From assembly GCA_027051315.1 (NCBI GenBank), contig JALTZE010000176.1, positions 1 through 13,734 of the forward strand: a stretch of 13,734 nucleotides of DNA. The letters run 5' to 3'. The number at the start of each line of letters is the position of its first letter. The first letter of the stretch is position 1. The notes beneath the pieces were generated by a model, which saw only the letters and a list, made by a program, of their open reading frames with translations, had not been told where the DNA came from and did not search any database. The position numbers and the translations under genes were made by a program. The stretch is from Micavibrio sp. (GTDB taxonomy: Bacteria; Pseudomonadota; Alphaproteobacteria; Micavibrionales; Micavibrionaceae). Shown here piece after piece: positions 1-6,468 of the stretch.

Positions 1-743
1 GGATATAACCATAAAGCAACTCCAAAAATCATAATAAAATATAAAAATACAAATCCTACTGATGCTCTTTGCATATTATCTGCCATAGCAATAAATGGGA
101 AATAAATCCCCGCAATAAAAAATGGTAAAAAAATAATATATTTACGTTCCAAAATATTTGAAACAATCAAAGCAATGGATAATAAAGCACAAAATATAAC
201 TGCTGGCGATATCTCCAGATAAAGACTAGAATCAGTTTCGAAATACACAGCTCTTACAGAAAAAATAAAACCTAAAATAAATATAACAGCAGTTAATATT
301 GGCAAAAATGCCCACCTTCTTACCATTAACGGGCCAAATAAAAAGGGCAAAGATAAAAACAAAAAAGCCACTAAATCACGTATCATCATATCAATATCAT
401 TGCCATTTATCAAAGCAACGATAAAAGGTATAGTTATTCCATAAAGAAAAAATAAAACAGCACCCTGACCATATTTACTTGCTGGTATTTGCCCCTCTAT
501 TCCCCGATAAAATAACCCAGAAATAACAAGCAACGGTCGTCTAATCCCCATCGATAATAATATCAAACTACCAGATAAAATCTCAAAAACCCCAATATAT
601 TCAGGTGTAGGAGATGAAAAAATCGCATATATAAAAATAGAAATACAAAAAATTACAAATCGTGCCTCTACTATACCAGCCCCGACATAGCCAAGATGGC
701 TCCTTGCATATCCAGAAACAGATTCAGCACTAATATTTATCAA
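1..743 (-). CDS. Polytopic inner-membrane protein, C-terminus beyond window edge
   Basis: The minus strand is open from a TTG codon at 743 to the window edge (247 codons), so the gene continues to the left. The start is TTG: an in-frame TAG lies two codons upstream, the next in-frame ATG is far inside, and an AGGA sequence sits 8 nt before the TTG. The product is very hydrophobic, with about eight likely membrane segments separated by short charged loops (for example GIRRPLL, NGNDIDMMIRD, NILERKY). The general pattern resembles polysaccharide polymerase or O-antigen ligase-like membrane proteins, but no diagnostic motif is visible and the loop that would decide it may lie outside the window. 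It starts one codon after the stop of the lysine-rich secreted protein, so the two are surely one transcript and probably translationally coupled. Coding status is fairly sure; function is not. Confidence 0.7.
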   Translation of the reverse strand, partial: MINISAESVSGYARSHLGYVGAGIVEARFVIFCISIFIYAIFSSPTPEYIGVFEILSGSLILLSMGIRRPLLVISGLFYRGIEGQIPASKYGQGAVLFFLYGITIPFIVALINGNDIDMMIRDLVAFLFLSLPFLFGPLMVRRWAFLPILTAVIFILGFIFSVRAVYFETDSSLYLEISPAVIFCALLSIALIVSNILERKYIIFLPFFIAGIYFPFIAMADNMQRASVGFVFLYFIMIFGVALWLY

Positions 744-746
744 AAT

Positions 747-1337
747 CTATTTCCTATTAATTATTCTTGGGGCAACATCATTAACATCATAATCATATTG
801 CTTACGATATTTCATAGATTTATTCTTAATAATATATTTTTTCTTTTTACTATTTTTGCGTTTCGCCTCTTTCTTTTCCATAAATTCCTTTAATTGACGT
901 TCTTTTTTTGCCTTTTTTCTCTTTTTATCAAGCTCTTTTTGATTTTCCTGCATTATTTTCTTACGTTGAAGCTCTTGAAACTTCCTTTTTTCCTCATCAC
1001 TCATGCTAGCATAATCTTTATTTTGCAATTTTTTATATTCTCTATTTATTGCATTTTGGTCATTTGGACTTATATAAGGCTTTTTATAAAGTCTATAGGA
1101 AGAAGAACCCTCGTCCTTGCTCCTTTTTTTATTTATTAATAAATCAGATGAAGTGCCAGAATCACTTTTCTTATTTTTACGGTTTAGATAAGGCTTATTA
1201 AACAAATTTTTTACATCAGAAACTTTATAAATAAGATTGTTTTTCTGACCATATTCATTATACGCCATATAAGCATTAGCCTTAAATGGTATAAATAATA
1301 TAAAAATATATATAAAAATAAAAAATTTTATAAACAT
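747..1337 (-). CDS. Secreted lysine-rich charged protein of unknown function
   Basis: A protein of 196 residues that I do not recognise. The ATG at 1337 is preceded by AGAAGG with a 5-nt spacer, a good ribosome binding site. Residues 1-22 form a Sec signal peptide: Lys4, a long aromatic/aliphatic core, then a cleavage-like ANA site around 20-22. The mature part has a Tyr/Asn-rich start, a Ser/Asp/Lys linker, and a strongly charged Lys/Glu stretch around 105-175 rich in KKR and EEKRK runs, probably a long helix or coiled coil. A low-complexity polycationic protein like this could bind envelope polyanions or nucleic acid, but that is only inference. It is the first gene of a minus-strand pair with the membrane protein to its left. 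The opposite strand also carries hydrophobic open frames, but they lack a ribosome binding site and mirror this AT-rich gene. Confidence 0.75.
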   Translation of the reverse strand: MFIKFFIFIYIFILFIPFKANAYMAYNEYGQKNNLIYKVSDVKNLFNKPYLNRKNKKSDSGTSSDLLINKKRSKDEGSSSYRLYKKPYISPNDQNAINREYKKLQNKDYASMSDEEKRKFQELQRKKIMQENQKELDKKRKKAKKERQLKEFMEKKEAKRKNSKKKKYIIKNKSMKYRKQYDYDVNDVAPRIINRK

Positions 1338-1433
1338 TCCGACCTTCTATAAAATCAACAAAATCAATTATAAATCCACTATCGTATAAAATGCTAGATT
1401 TTATTTACCATTTATAAACCTTTTAAAGACATT

Positions 1434-1455
1434 ATAAACGAAACCATAAACGAAA
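1434..1455. repeat. Direct repeat of ATAAACGAAA in a divergent promoter region
   Basis: The 10-mer ATAAACGAAA occurs at 1434-1443 and again at 1446-1455, a 12-bp period. It lies in the 150-bp intergenic region between the divergent genes starting at 1337 (minus) and 1489 (plus). The spacing is close to one helical turn, which would suit a dimeric regulator, but short AT-rich repeats also arise by chance here. Confidence 0.35.
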
Positions 1456-1488
1456 TACGGAAAATAAATTACTTTTAGGAGTGGTGTT

Positions 1489-1818
1489 ATGGCAGAACAA
1501 ACAAATAAATTTGATGAAAGATTTGAAGGCATCTTCAGCAAAGAAACAAAAGGTGCAATAAATATAGAAGCACTGCTAAAAAAAGCAGGACTTGATGAAC
1601 CTTTATATCCAGGAAAAAGAGTTGTAAAACCTCTAAGACAAGAAGGTGAATATAAAAGCCACTGTATAGTTTATGACTGGCGCAATCCAGATAAGATAAG
1701 AATAGAATTAAAGGCAGGACTGACAGGAAAAGACTTGGAACCAAAAATATTGGCAAAATATCCAATATCCCTTCAGACACCAACATTTTTTGAATTTGAC
1801 GTACAAACAAAACAATAA
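1489..1818 (+). CDS. Small hypothetical protein, first gene of a two-gene operon
   Basis: A soluble protein of 109 residues that I do not recognise. The AGGAG at 1477-1481 lies 7 nt before the ATG, the best ribosome binding site in this part of the window, which suggests strong translation. There is no signal peptide or membrane segment. The N-terminus is charged (residues 1-33), followed by a mixed beta/alpha region with an LYPGKR motif near 38, a CIVYDWRNPDK segment near 59 and a hydrophobic, aromatic C-terminus (TPTFFEFDV). The look is that of a compact single-domain protein. The next gene starts 13 nt after the stop and the pair ends at a terminator, so they form an isolated bicistronic unit. 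Nothing in the neighbourhood defines a function. Confidence 0.75.
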   Translation: MAEQTNKFDERFEGIFSKETKGAINIEALLKKAGLDEPLYPGKRVVKPLRQEGEYKSHCIVYDWRNPDKIRIELKAGLTGKDLEPKILAKYPISLQTPTFFEFDVQTKQ

Positions 1819-1831
1819 GGGGAGATAAGAA

Positions 1832-2149
1832 ATGGTATTAAATGCTTTTAAAAAAGGTATTGCAATTGCATCTAATTGCACTGCTTCAGCCGCAACGATT
1901 ATGAACAGAAATATAGATAAAAATCCACTAAATGCTGTAAATGCTGTGGTTGAAATGGGGCAACAAGCAATTACAAATGGTAGAGTTGATTTAACAAGCG
2001 TATTAAAAGCTGCAGACCCTGATACAGTAACAAGATTTAAACCTCCATCATATGTTACAGAAAAACCAGAAGATGCAGCCGCCAAGCCATATGAATATGA
2101 TTATGCTAAGAATGAAAATATTGGCTCATTAGCTCCAAAATTTGGTTAG
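1832..2149 (+). CDS. Small hypothetical protein, second gene of a two-gene operon
   Basis: A protein of 105 residues that I do not recognise. A GGGGAG sequence lies 8 nt upstream of the ATG, a strong ribosome binding site. Residues 1-60 are Ala/Asn/Val-rich and look helical (MVLNAFKKGIAIASNCTASA at the start, then an AVNAVVEMGQQAI stretch). Residues 61-105 are Pro/Lys/Asp/Tyr-rich and look extended or disordered. The N-terminal 20 residues are mildly hydrophobic but lack a convincing signal peptide. It lies 13 nt after the 109-residue gene and is followed by a Rho-independent terminator about 50 nt after the stop, so the pair is one transcript. The two products may act together, but that rests only on linkage. 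Confidence 0.72.
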   Translation: MVLNAFKKGIAIASNCTASAATIMNRNIDKNPLNAVNAVVEMGQQAITNGRVDLTSVLKAADPDTVTRFKPPSYVTEKPEDAAAKPYEYDYAKNENIGSLAPKFG

Positions 2150-2200
2150 AATATAGTAATAAATAATCAACACTCCTAATATCAAAATTCATCAAACATT

Positions 2201-2236
2201 AAAACCCCTCACTTTCGGGGTTTTATTCTTTTTCTT
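2201..2236 (+). terminator. Rho-independent terminator of the small-protein operon
   Basis: The stem is AAAACCCC (2201-2208) pairing with GGGGTTTT (2217-2224) around an 8-nt loop, followed by a T-rich tract through 2236. Four G-C pairs next to four A-T pairs and a T tract make this the clearest intrinsic terminator in the window. It lies 51 nt after the stop of the 105-residue gene. Confidence 0.88.
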
Positions 2237-2286
2237 ATATAGCTATTATATGCAATACTTATAACTAACTATAAAAAAGAAAAAAT

Positions 2287-3021
2287 ATGCCAGAAAATAA
2301 TGGACATAATCCTCTTGATAATGATGATAATAATATAATAAGAATCCCAACCCTTGAGGAACGGGAAAAAATAAGAAAAGAAAAAAGAGAAAGAGAAAAT
2401 AGACCACAAGAGCCTTTCTTAAATCTTCCCCCTACTACAAAAAAACTTATAACATTTCTTATCATAACTTATCTTGTGATGGAGATTGTAAAATACACAC
2501 TACCTAAAGAAATATCTAACTTAATATTTTACCATCTTGCATTTTTACCATCTTCTTTTACTGGAGAAACTGAATTCCTCACAACCACTATCATCACCCC
2601 GATAAGCTACATGTTTTTGCATGCTGGGTTAATACATATAATTGTTAACATAGTAATGACCGCAATATTTGCAAGCATCACAGAAAAATGGCTGGGTGGT
2701 AAAATAATGCTAACCATCTTCTTCATAGGTGGAGTTACAGGAGCTTTTGCTCATTTACTAGTCGCACCAACATCTATCATACCATTAATAGGAGCTTCAG
2801 GAGGGATAAGCGCCCTATTCGCAAGCACAGCCATCATGATGTATCGCACAGGAATGCTAGGATATGGGGGTAAGGGAATAAAACACCCTCTAGTAATATT
2901 TATAGGAATATGGATAATTATATCACTGCTATTTGGATTAATGGATAGCTCAATATCATGGGCATCTCACATTGGCGGAATGATTGGCGGTGTATTCTTC
3001 ACCAAATATATTATGAAATGA
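2287..3021 (+). CDS. Rhomboid-family intramembrane serine protease
   Basis: A 244-residue rhomboid, a polytopic inner-membrane protease that cleaves transmembrane substrates. Residues 1-50 are a charged cytoplasmic N-terminus (a Glu/Arg/Lys-rich stretch at 23-40), followed by about six membrane segments. The catalytic serine is Ser171 in GASGG (169-173) and its partner is His228 in ASHIGG. The second-segment motif H-x4-H-x3-N is present as His112, His117 and Asn121, where the Asn belongs to the oxyanion hole. All key residues are therefore intact. The GxxxG-like HIGGMIGG in the last segment is also typical. The ribosome binding site is poor (an A-rich leader). The gene stands alone between a terminator and a convergent gene, and its stop codon lies inside the GAAAT repeat. 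The substrate is unknown. Confidence 0.93.
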   Translation: MPENNGHNPLDNDDNNIIRIPTLEEREKIRKEKRERENRPQEPFLNLPPTTKKLITFLIITYLVMEIVKYTLPKEISNLIFYHLAFLPSSFTGETEFLTTTIITPISYMFLHAGLIHIIVNIVMTAIFASITEKWLGGKIMLTIFFIGGVTGAFAHLLVAPTSIIPLIGASGGISALFASTAIMMYRTGMLGYGGKGIKHPLVIFIGIWIIISLLFGLMDSSISWASHIGGMIGGVFFTKYIMK

Positions 3022-3044
3022 AATGAAATGAAATGAAATGAAAT
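3015..3044. repeat. Pentanucleotide tandem repeat (GAAAT)6
   Basis: Six uninterrupted GAAAT units lie between the 3' ends of two convergent genes. The rhomboid stop TGA (3019-3021) is formed across the first two units, and the first base of the opposite gene's stop codon (TAA on the minus strand, 3044-3046) is the last base of the last unit. Changes in copy number would leave both reading frames unchanged, so I see no coding phase variation here. Confidence 0.9.
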
Positions 3045-3694
3045 TAAAGCAAAGCATAAGCAAAACCAGCACCTTCTAAACTACTAGCTTTTATAAAATC
3101 ATTTTTTACACCCACAGCTTCTCTTTGTCTTTCTATTTTTTGCATCCACAATACAAATAAAGCCATCATAGAAAATATCTCTTGATTCGTTCTTTGTTTA
3201 TGTTTTTTTCTATCTTGAATATCTTCCATAAACATACGGGCAAGTTCCTCTCTCTTTTTTGCCCTTTTACGGTCAACAGAAGCTTCCTTATCTTTTTCTA
3301 TTTCTTTGTTAACTCTAAATATTAAATCTCCTGCCTCACCTGAGCTTGTTTCATCTTCTCTAAGCTCAATAAGACGAACTTCCAAAGATGTTTCGGCACT
3401 TTCTACCATATCTTTGGCAATTTCTGCCATCGGTGAATCGCAACCATGTTCTTCTATAATTTTCGATAGATTTTCTTTTGCTTGTTCAAGCTGATTATAT
3501 AATTCAGAACATAAAACATCAATGGAACAAAAAGCCTCTATCTCTGTAATCGGACGATAAAGCTCTTCTTCTTCCTGCGGCGTAATATTATCAATAAAAT
3601 CTAATTTATCTTCTACACCACCAAGGTCAGCAGAATTCATAAGCTTCTGCATTACCTCATTTATCGACATAGAATTTAACATATCATTTTTCAT
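3044..3694 (-). CDS. Hypothetical charged, mostly helical protein
   Basis: I prefer the ATG at 3694, which has GGGGA with a 6-nt spacer and gives 216 residues. The same frame stays open to a TTG at 3751, but that start has no ribosome binding site. I do not recognise the protein. It is soluble, with no signal peptide. A Met/Asn-rich N-terminus is followed by acidic helical stretches (TPQEEEEL, EIEKDKEASV), a strongly basic segment (KRAKKREELA through DRKKHKQR), then a hydrophobic helix (IFSMMALFVLWMQK) and a tail ending in FAYALL. The charge pattern suggests coiled coils. The last residues loosely resemble a ClpX-type degron, which is only speculation. It converges with the rhomboid gene and shows no operon partner. 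Confidence 0.72.
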   Translation of the reverse strand: MKNDMLNSMSINEVMQKLMNSADLGGVEDKLDFIDNITPQEEEELYRPITEIEAFCSIDVLCSELYNQLEQAKENLSKIIEEHGCDSPMAEIAKDMVESAETSLEVRLIELREDETSSGEAGDLIFRVNKEIEKDKEASVDRKRAKKREELARMFMEDIQDRKKHKQRTNQEIFSMMALFVLWMQKIERQREAVGVKNDFIKASSLEGAGFAYALL

Positions 3695-3760
3695 ATTCAT
3701 TCCCCGTACTGCCTGCATGATAAAGAATAAATATGAAAATTTAGTTAACAAGATTTAATA

Positions 3761-3873
3761 CCAATTGGCATTCATTTATGAATTACAATTGGAAGCTTGC
3801 GACCGCAAGTCGTTGCCAATGCAACGAAAGCAACGTGGCGTTTGAACGTAAATAGCCTATTGAAGGCTATTTA
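3761..3873. repeat. Palindrome-dense, locally GC-richer intergenic block
   Basis: At least six short inverted repeats are packed into 113 bp: CCAATTGG (3761-3768), ATTCAT/ATGAAT (3770-3783), CTTGC/GCAAG with a 4-nt loop (3796-3809), CGTTGC/GCAACG with a 4-nt loop (3811-3826), AACG/CGTT (3832-3842), and TAAATAGCC/GGCTATTTA with a 7-nt loop (3849-3873, 9 perfect pairs). GCAACG also recurs at 3830. The core (3791-3848) is clearly richer in G and C than its surroundings. It lies just downstream of the ATPase gene, so the last hairpin could be that gene's terminator, though no T tract follows on the minus strand. It could also be a palindromic repeat element or a structured RNA. Confidence 0.6.
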
Positions 3874-3891
3874 GTATAAGATTATAACTAA

Positions 3892-5130
3892 TCAAGATTC
3901 CCAAACAGCTGATATTGGTACTGCTTGAAGATTAGCACCAAATCCACCAATATATTGCTCCCCCGTATAAAGGATAATTCCACGTTTAAATTTATTACCC
4001 ACTAAATTAGCAAGCTTTCTTAAACCATTAAAATCACTATCTTGTATAGATGCCGATGATTTTATCTCAATACCATATAATCCCCCAGCCCTATCTTCTA
4101 AAACAAGGTCCACCTCTGCCCCTCTATGAATACTAAAATGATAAGCTTTTAAATAAATATCAGACCAACTTAATTGCTTTATAATCTCCATAATAATAAA
4201 ATTCTCAAGATATGACCCAGCATTAGAACGCTGCTCAAGAAAGCTATCATCTTCTAGGCCTATCAAATTATTCAACAATCCCGTATCATTAAGATAAATT
4301 TTAGGTGACTTAACGAATAATCCTTCCGTATTTTTTGTCCAAGCAGGAATTTTTATAATTAAAAAAATATGTTCTAACAGGGCAATATAGCGTTTAAGAG
4401 TTGTATTTTTAACACCAGATAAACGTGCTATATCAGACATATTGATTGTGCTTCCTACTCTGCTGGCAATCAATTTTAGTATATTAGGTATTTCCGTCAA
4501 ACCTTCTATATTTGAAAGCTCTCTAATATCTTTTTGTAAAATTGCAGTCAGGTAATCCGCAAACCATTTGTTACGTCTAGATGTTGTACTTCTTTCTAAA
4601 GATTCAGGGTAGCCTCCCACTCTCATTTTTTCTGCTATTTCCTTCCACAAAATTTTAGAAGATTCAAATTTTCTCTCCACATTAATAAGAATATGCAAAA
4701 AATTAGAATATTTACCATTTATTTCATCTTGGGATAACGGCCATAAATTATGAATTTCTATCCGTCCAGCAAGAGAGTCACCTATTTTAGGAAGCATCAT
4801 AACATTTGCAGACCCAGTTAATATAATACGTCGATTTTTTCTATCTTCATCAATAAGTTTTTTAATAGAAAGAAATAGCTCAGGCGCTCTTTGAACTTCA
4901 TCAATGATAACTTGTTTTCCTAAATCTTCTAAAAACCCAAGAGGGTCTTTTCGTGCTGCTACAAGGATTGATGGGTCATCCATCGTTACAAATTTACCCT
5001 GAAAAGCTCCTTCTTTCATAATCATTCTACACAGCGTACTTTTACCAGTCTGCCTAGCCCCATTTACCAAAATAACGGGAGTATCTGATAAAGCATATAT
5101 AATAGATTTTTTTATATTTCTTACATACAT
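3892..5130 (-). CDS. AAA ATPase of the AAA_14/DUF4143 family
   Basis: A full-length member (412 residues) of a widespread but poorly understood prokaryotic ATPase family. The start MYVRNI is typical of the family. Walker A is GARQTGKST (24-32), Walker B is VIIDE (74-78) and a sensor-like TGSAN is at 105-109. The DUF4143 half spans roughly 190-370 and ends with a PD-(D/E)XK-like pattern: Glu339, Asp341 and EIK at 355-357. A winged-helix-like segment (INMSDIARLSGV...TLKRYI) lies between the two. No ribosome binding site is seen. A candidate -10 TATATT at 5139-5144 lies close enough to the ATG for a nearly leaderless mRNA. The upstream palindrome and the downstream hairpin block suggest a horizontally acquired cassette. 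The role is unknown; defence or toxin-antitoxin roles have been proposed for relatives, which I cannot confirm here. Confidence 0.92.
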   Translation of the reverse strand: MYVRNIKKSIIYALSDTPVILVNGARQTGKSTLCRMIMKEGAFQGKFVTMDDPSILVAARKDPLGFLEDLGKQVIIDEVQRAPELFLSIKKLIDEDRKNRRIILTGSANVMMLPKIGDSLAGRIEIHNLWPLSQDEINGKYSNFLHILINVERKFESSKILWKEIAEKMRVGGYPESLERSTTSRRNKWFADYLTAILQKDIRELSNIEGLTEIPNILKLIASRVGSTINMSDIARLSGVKNTTLKRYIALLEHIFLIIKIPAWTKNTEGLFVKSPKIYLNDTGLLNNLIGLEDDSFLEQRSNAGSYLENFIIMEIIKQLSWSDIYLKAYHFSIHRGAEVDLVLEDRAGGLYGIEIKSSASIQDSDFNGLRKLANLVGNKFKRGIILYTGEQYIGGFGANLQAVPISAVWES

Positions 5131-5138
5131 AAGGTCAT

Positions 5139-5168
5139 AATATAATATTTTTAATATCTATTCAACAA
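5139..5168 (-). promoter_or_regulatory. Candidate promoter of the DUF4143 ATPase
   Basis: On the minus strand TATATT (5139-5144) is a possible -10. TTGTTG (5163-5168) with an 18-bp spacer, or TTGAAT (5160-5165) with 15 bp, is a possible -35. Initiation 5-8 nt past the -10 would fall only a few bases before the ATG at 5130. This is weak evidence in AT-rich DNA. Confidence 0.35.
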
Positions 5169-5187
5169 GCTATGGTGAATTTTGCAG

Positions 5188-5220
5188 TAGAAACATGGTG
5201 AAATTTTCACCATGTTTCTA
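5188..5220. repeat. 33-bp palindrome upstream of the ATPase gene, likely operator
   Basis: The 16-bp arm TAGAAACATGGTGAAA (5188-5203) is perfectly repeated in inverse at 5205-5220 around a single central base. A related half-copy, ATGGTGAATTTT, lies at 5172-5183, nearer the ATPase start. The palindrome is about 20 bp upstream of the candidate -35 and 11 bp after the gapR stop. On the gapR transcript it would form a long stem, but no T tract follows, so an operator is more likely than an intrinsic terminator. Confidence 0.7.
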
Positions 5221-5231
5221 TTTATATAAAC

Positions 5232-5531
5232 CTAATCCATACCCAAAGCAGCCTTATATATCTCAAGAAGGTCATCTTCTTCACGACGTTTTTCAATATC
5301 CATTTTACGAAGCCTTACAATCTTGCGAATAGTTTTAGCATCAAAACCCACAGCCTTTGCTTCACCATAAATTTCTTTTATATCTTCTGCTAAAGCTGCT
5401 TTTTCTTCTTCCAGCCTTTCGATTCTTTCGATAAAACTTTTTAACCTAGCACCAGCCACACCTTCTACTTCTTTTGTTTCATCTTCTTTATTTTCCCCAG
5501 TCGGGAACGCCGCTACATTTGCATCACTCAT
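5232..5531 (-). CDS. gapR: GapR family nucleoid-associated protein (DUF2312)
   Basis: A protein of 99 residues. After a disordered acidic N-terminus (1-25), residues 26-99 match the alphaproteobacterial GapR/DUF2312 family: a VAGARLKSFIERIERLEEEK helix, then ALAEDIKEIYGEAKAVGFD, then KTIRKIVRLRKMD and a C-terminal DLLEIYKAALGMD. In Caulobacter, GapR forms a clamp around overtwisted AT-rich DNA ahead of replication and transcription and stimulates topoisomerases. The helices and basic residues (RKIVRLRK) are conserved here, so the same role is likely. An AAGGA lies upstream of the ATG. The gene appears monocistronic, with its own leader containing a hairpin and a TATAAT box, and it ends 11 bp before the long palindrome. 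Confidence 0.92.
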   Translation of the reverse strand: MSDANVAAFPTGENKEDETKEVEGVAGARLKSFIERIERLEEEKAALAEDIKEIYGEAKAVGFDAKTIRKIVRLRKMDIEKRREEDDLLEIYKAALGMD

Positions 5532-5558
5532 AATCTAATTTTTCCTTCTCTAATAAAC

Positions 5559-5589
5559 AAGGCAACAAATTATATATGTAATTTGCCTT
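5559..5589 (-). promoter_or_regulatory. gapR leader: TATAAT box inside an inverted repeat
   Basis: AAGGC plus AAATTA (5559-5572, with a 3-nt bulge) pairs with TAATTT plus GCCTT (5579-5589). On the minus strand TATAAT falls at 5569-5574, inside the repeat, about 38 nt from the gapR ATG. No good -35 is seen at 16-18 bp. The overlap of a -10 with a palindrome suggests a repressor site or autoregulation, by inference only. The rest of 5532-5733 shows only a second imperfect repeat, TAGATAT/ATATCTA at 5639-5660. Confidence 0.4.
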
Positions 5590-5733
5590 ACTCTTTGTTA
5601 AAACATATCTACAGATAATTTTATATAAAACCCGATAATAGATATAATCTATAATATCTACCAGCATTTCTTTTAGAATTTCCGCAAGTTTTTTAGTATT
5701 TATTATTAATCATATGAAAATCATAAAAAAATA

Positions 5734-6453
5734 TCAAAGGATACTATCTTTCTTCTTTTTCTTCCTTCCTTTAACTTCCCACCCTTCTATTTTCACATTA
5801 TGAGGACCTACTTTTGCTCCAACTCTAGTAATTTGAACTTTTATAAGCACATCTTGACTTTTCGGTATAGCATCTTTTTCATAATCACTTACACCCAGAG
5901 GAACATAACTAATTTTTATAGGAACCTCAAATAACCATCTATATATTCCACCAAATGTACCTGATTTAATAAGTTTAGGAGTATCATCAATAATACTTAC
6001 AAGACGAACATTATTTGATTTCATAATATCAAGCAATCTTGTATTTTCTATAAAATCATTAAACTCTTTTTTACCAGCACTAGTCATCAACTCATCAATT
6101 TGTTTTTCATGAAGGTCTAAATCCTGAACAGAAAAAGTAAGAAGTGTAGCAGAACTTTCCGAAGCCCATTCTGCAATATCCCTATTATTACGATGCTGAT
6201 TTTTTATATCTAATAATTCCGATGAATAATCATCATCTTTGTAATGAGAAAATTCACTTTCCTTACCTGAAACTTGGTCATTACCAAAAGGAGCTTCCAA
6301 AGTTTTAGATGGGTCAGGGGCGTTTTCATCTTTATTCTTACCAGAAAGAACTTCCCAAAATTCTTGCAAGCTATTCTTTGCCCAAGCGGGACTTGCAACA
6401 ACTAAGAAGCTAAAAACAGCTGATAAAATAATAAATTTCTTAAATTTCAACAT
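5734..6453 (-). CDS. DotI/IcmL-like periplasmic protein (type IVB secretion related)
   Basis: I start it at the ATG at 6453 (239 residues). An upstream TTG at 6465 is in frame but unneeded. Residues 1-25 are a clear signal peptide ending in AWA. Residues 26-80 are Asp/Ser/Lys-rich and probably disordered. From about 85 to 220 the pattern resembles the periplasmic domain of DotI/IcmL (TraM of plasmid R64): WASESSATLLTFSVQDLDLH, a helix ending KEFNDFIENTRLLDIMKSNN, then GIYRWLFEVPIKISYV and a final strand QDVLIKVQITRV. DotI is a core component of Dot/Icm type IVB secretion, normally anchored by a transmembrane helix rather than a cleaved signal. The C-terminus carries GRKKKKKD. It follows coq9 after 15 nt, an unrelated partner. 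No other secretion genes are visible, so it may be an orphan. Confidence 0.6.
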   Translation of the reverse strand: MLKFKKFIILSAVFSFLVVASPAWAKNSLQEFWEVLSGKNKDENAPDPSKTLEAPFGNDQVSGKESEFSHYKDDDYSSELLDIKNQHRNNRDIAEWASESSATLLTFSVQDLDLHEKQIDELMTSAGKKEFNDFIENTRLLDIMKSNNVRLVSIIDDTPKLIKSGTFGGIYRWLFEVPIKISYVPLGVSDYEKDAIPKSQDVLIKVQITRVGAKVGPHNVKIEGWEVKGRKKKKKDSIL

Positions 6454-6468
6454 CACTACCCACAAAAA

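Noticed and set aside
696..1139. Short hydrophobic plus-strand open frames opposite the lysine-rich gene
   Set aside because: They have no ribosome binding sites, and Lys/Asn-rich codons read in reverse produce Phe/Leu/Ile-rich frames. The minus-strand gene has a signal peptide and a good ribosome binding site.
3015..3044. (GAAAT)6 as a phase-variation switch for the rhomboid or the convergent gene
   Set aside because: The rhomboid stop is reached within the first two units whatever the copy number, and the opposite gene's stop codon is read before the repeat, so slippage changes neither protein.
3796..3873. The hairpin block as a CRISPR array or tRNA gene
   Set aside because: The hairpins differ in sequence, there is no regular repeat-spacer spacing, and no cloverleaf or anticodon arm can be drawn.
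5188..5220. The long palindrome as an intrinsic terminator of gapR
   Set aside because: The stem is strong, but no T tract follows on the minus strand; the arms and the half-copy fit an operator better. A Rho-assisted end cannot be excluded.
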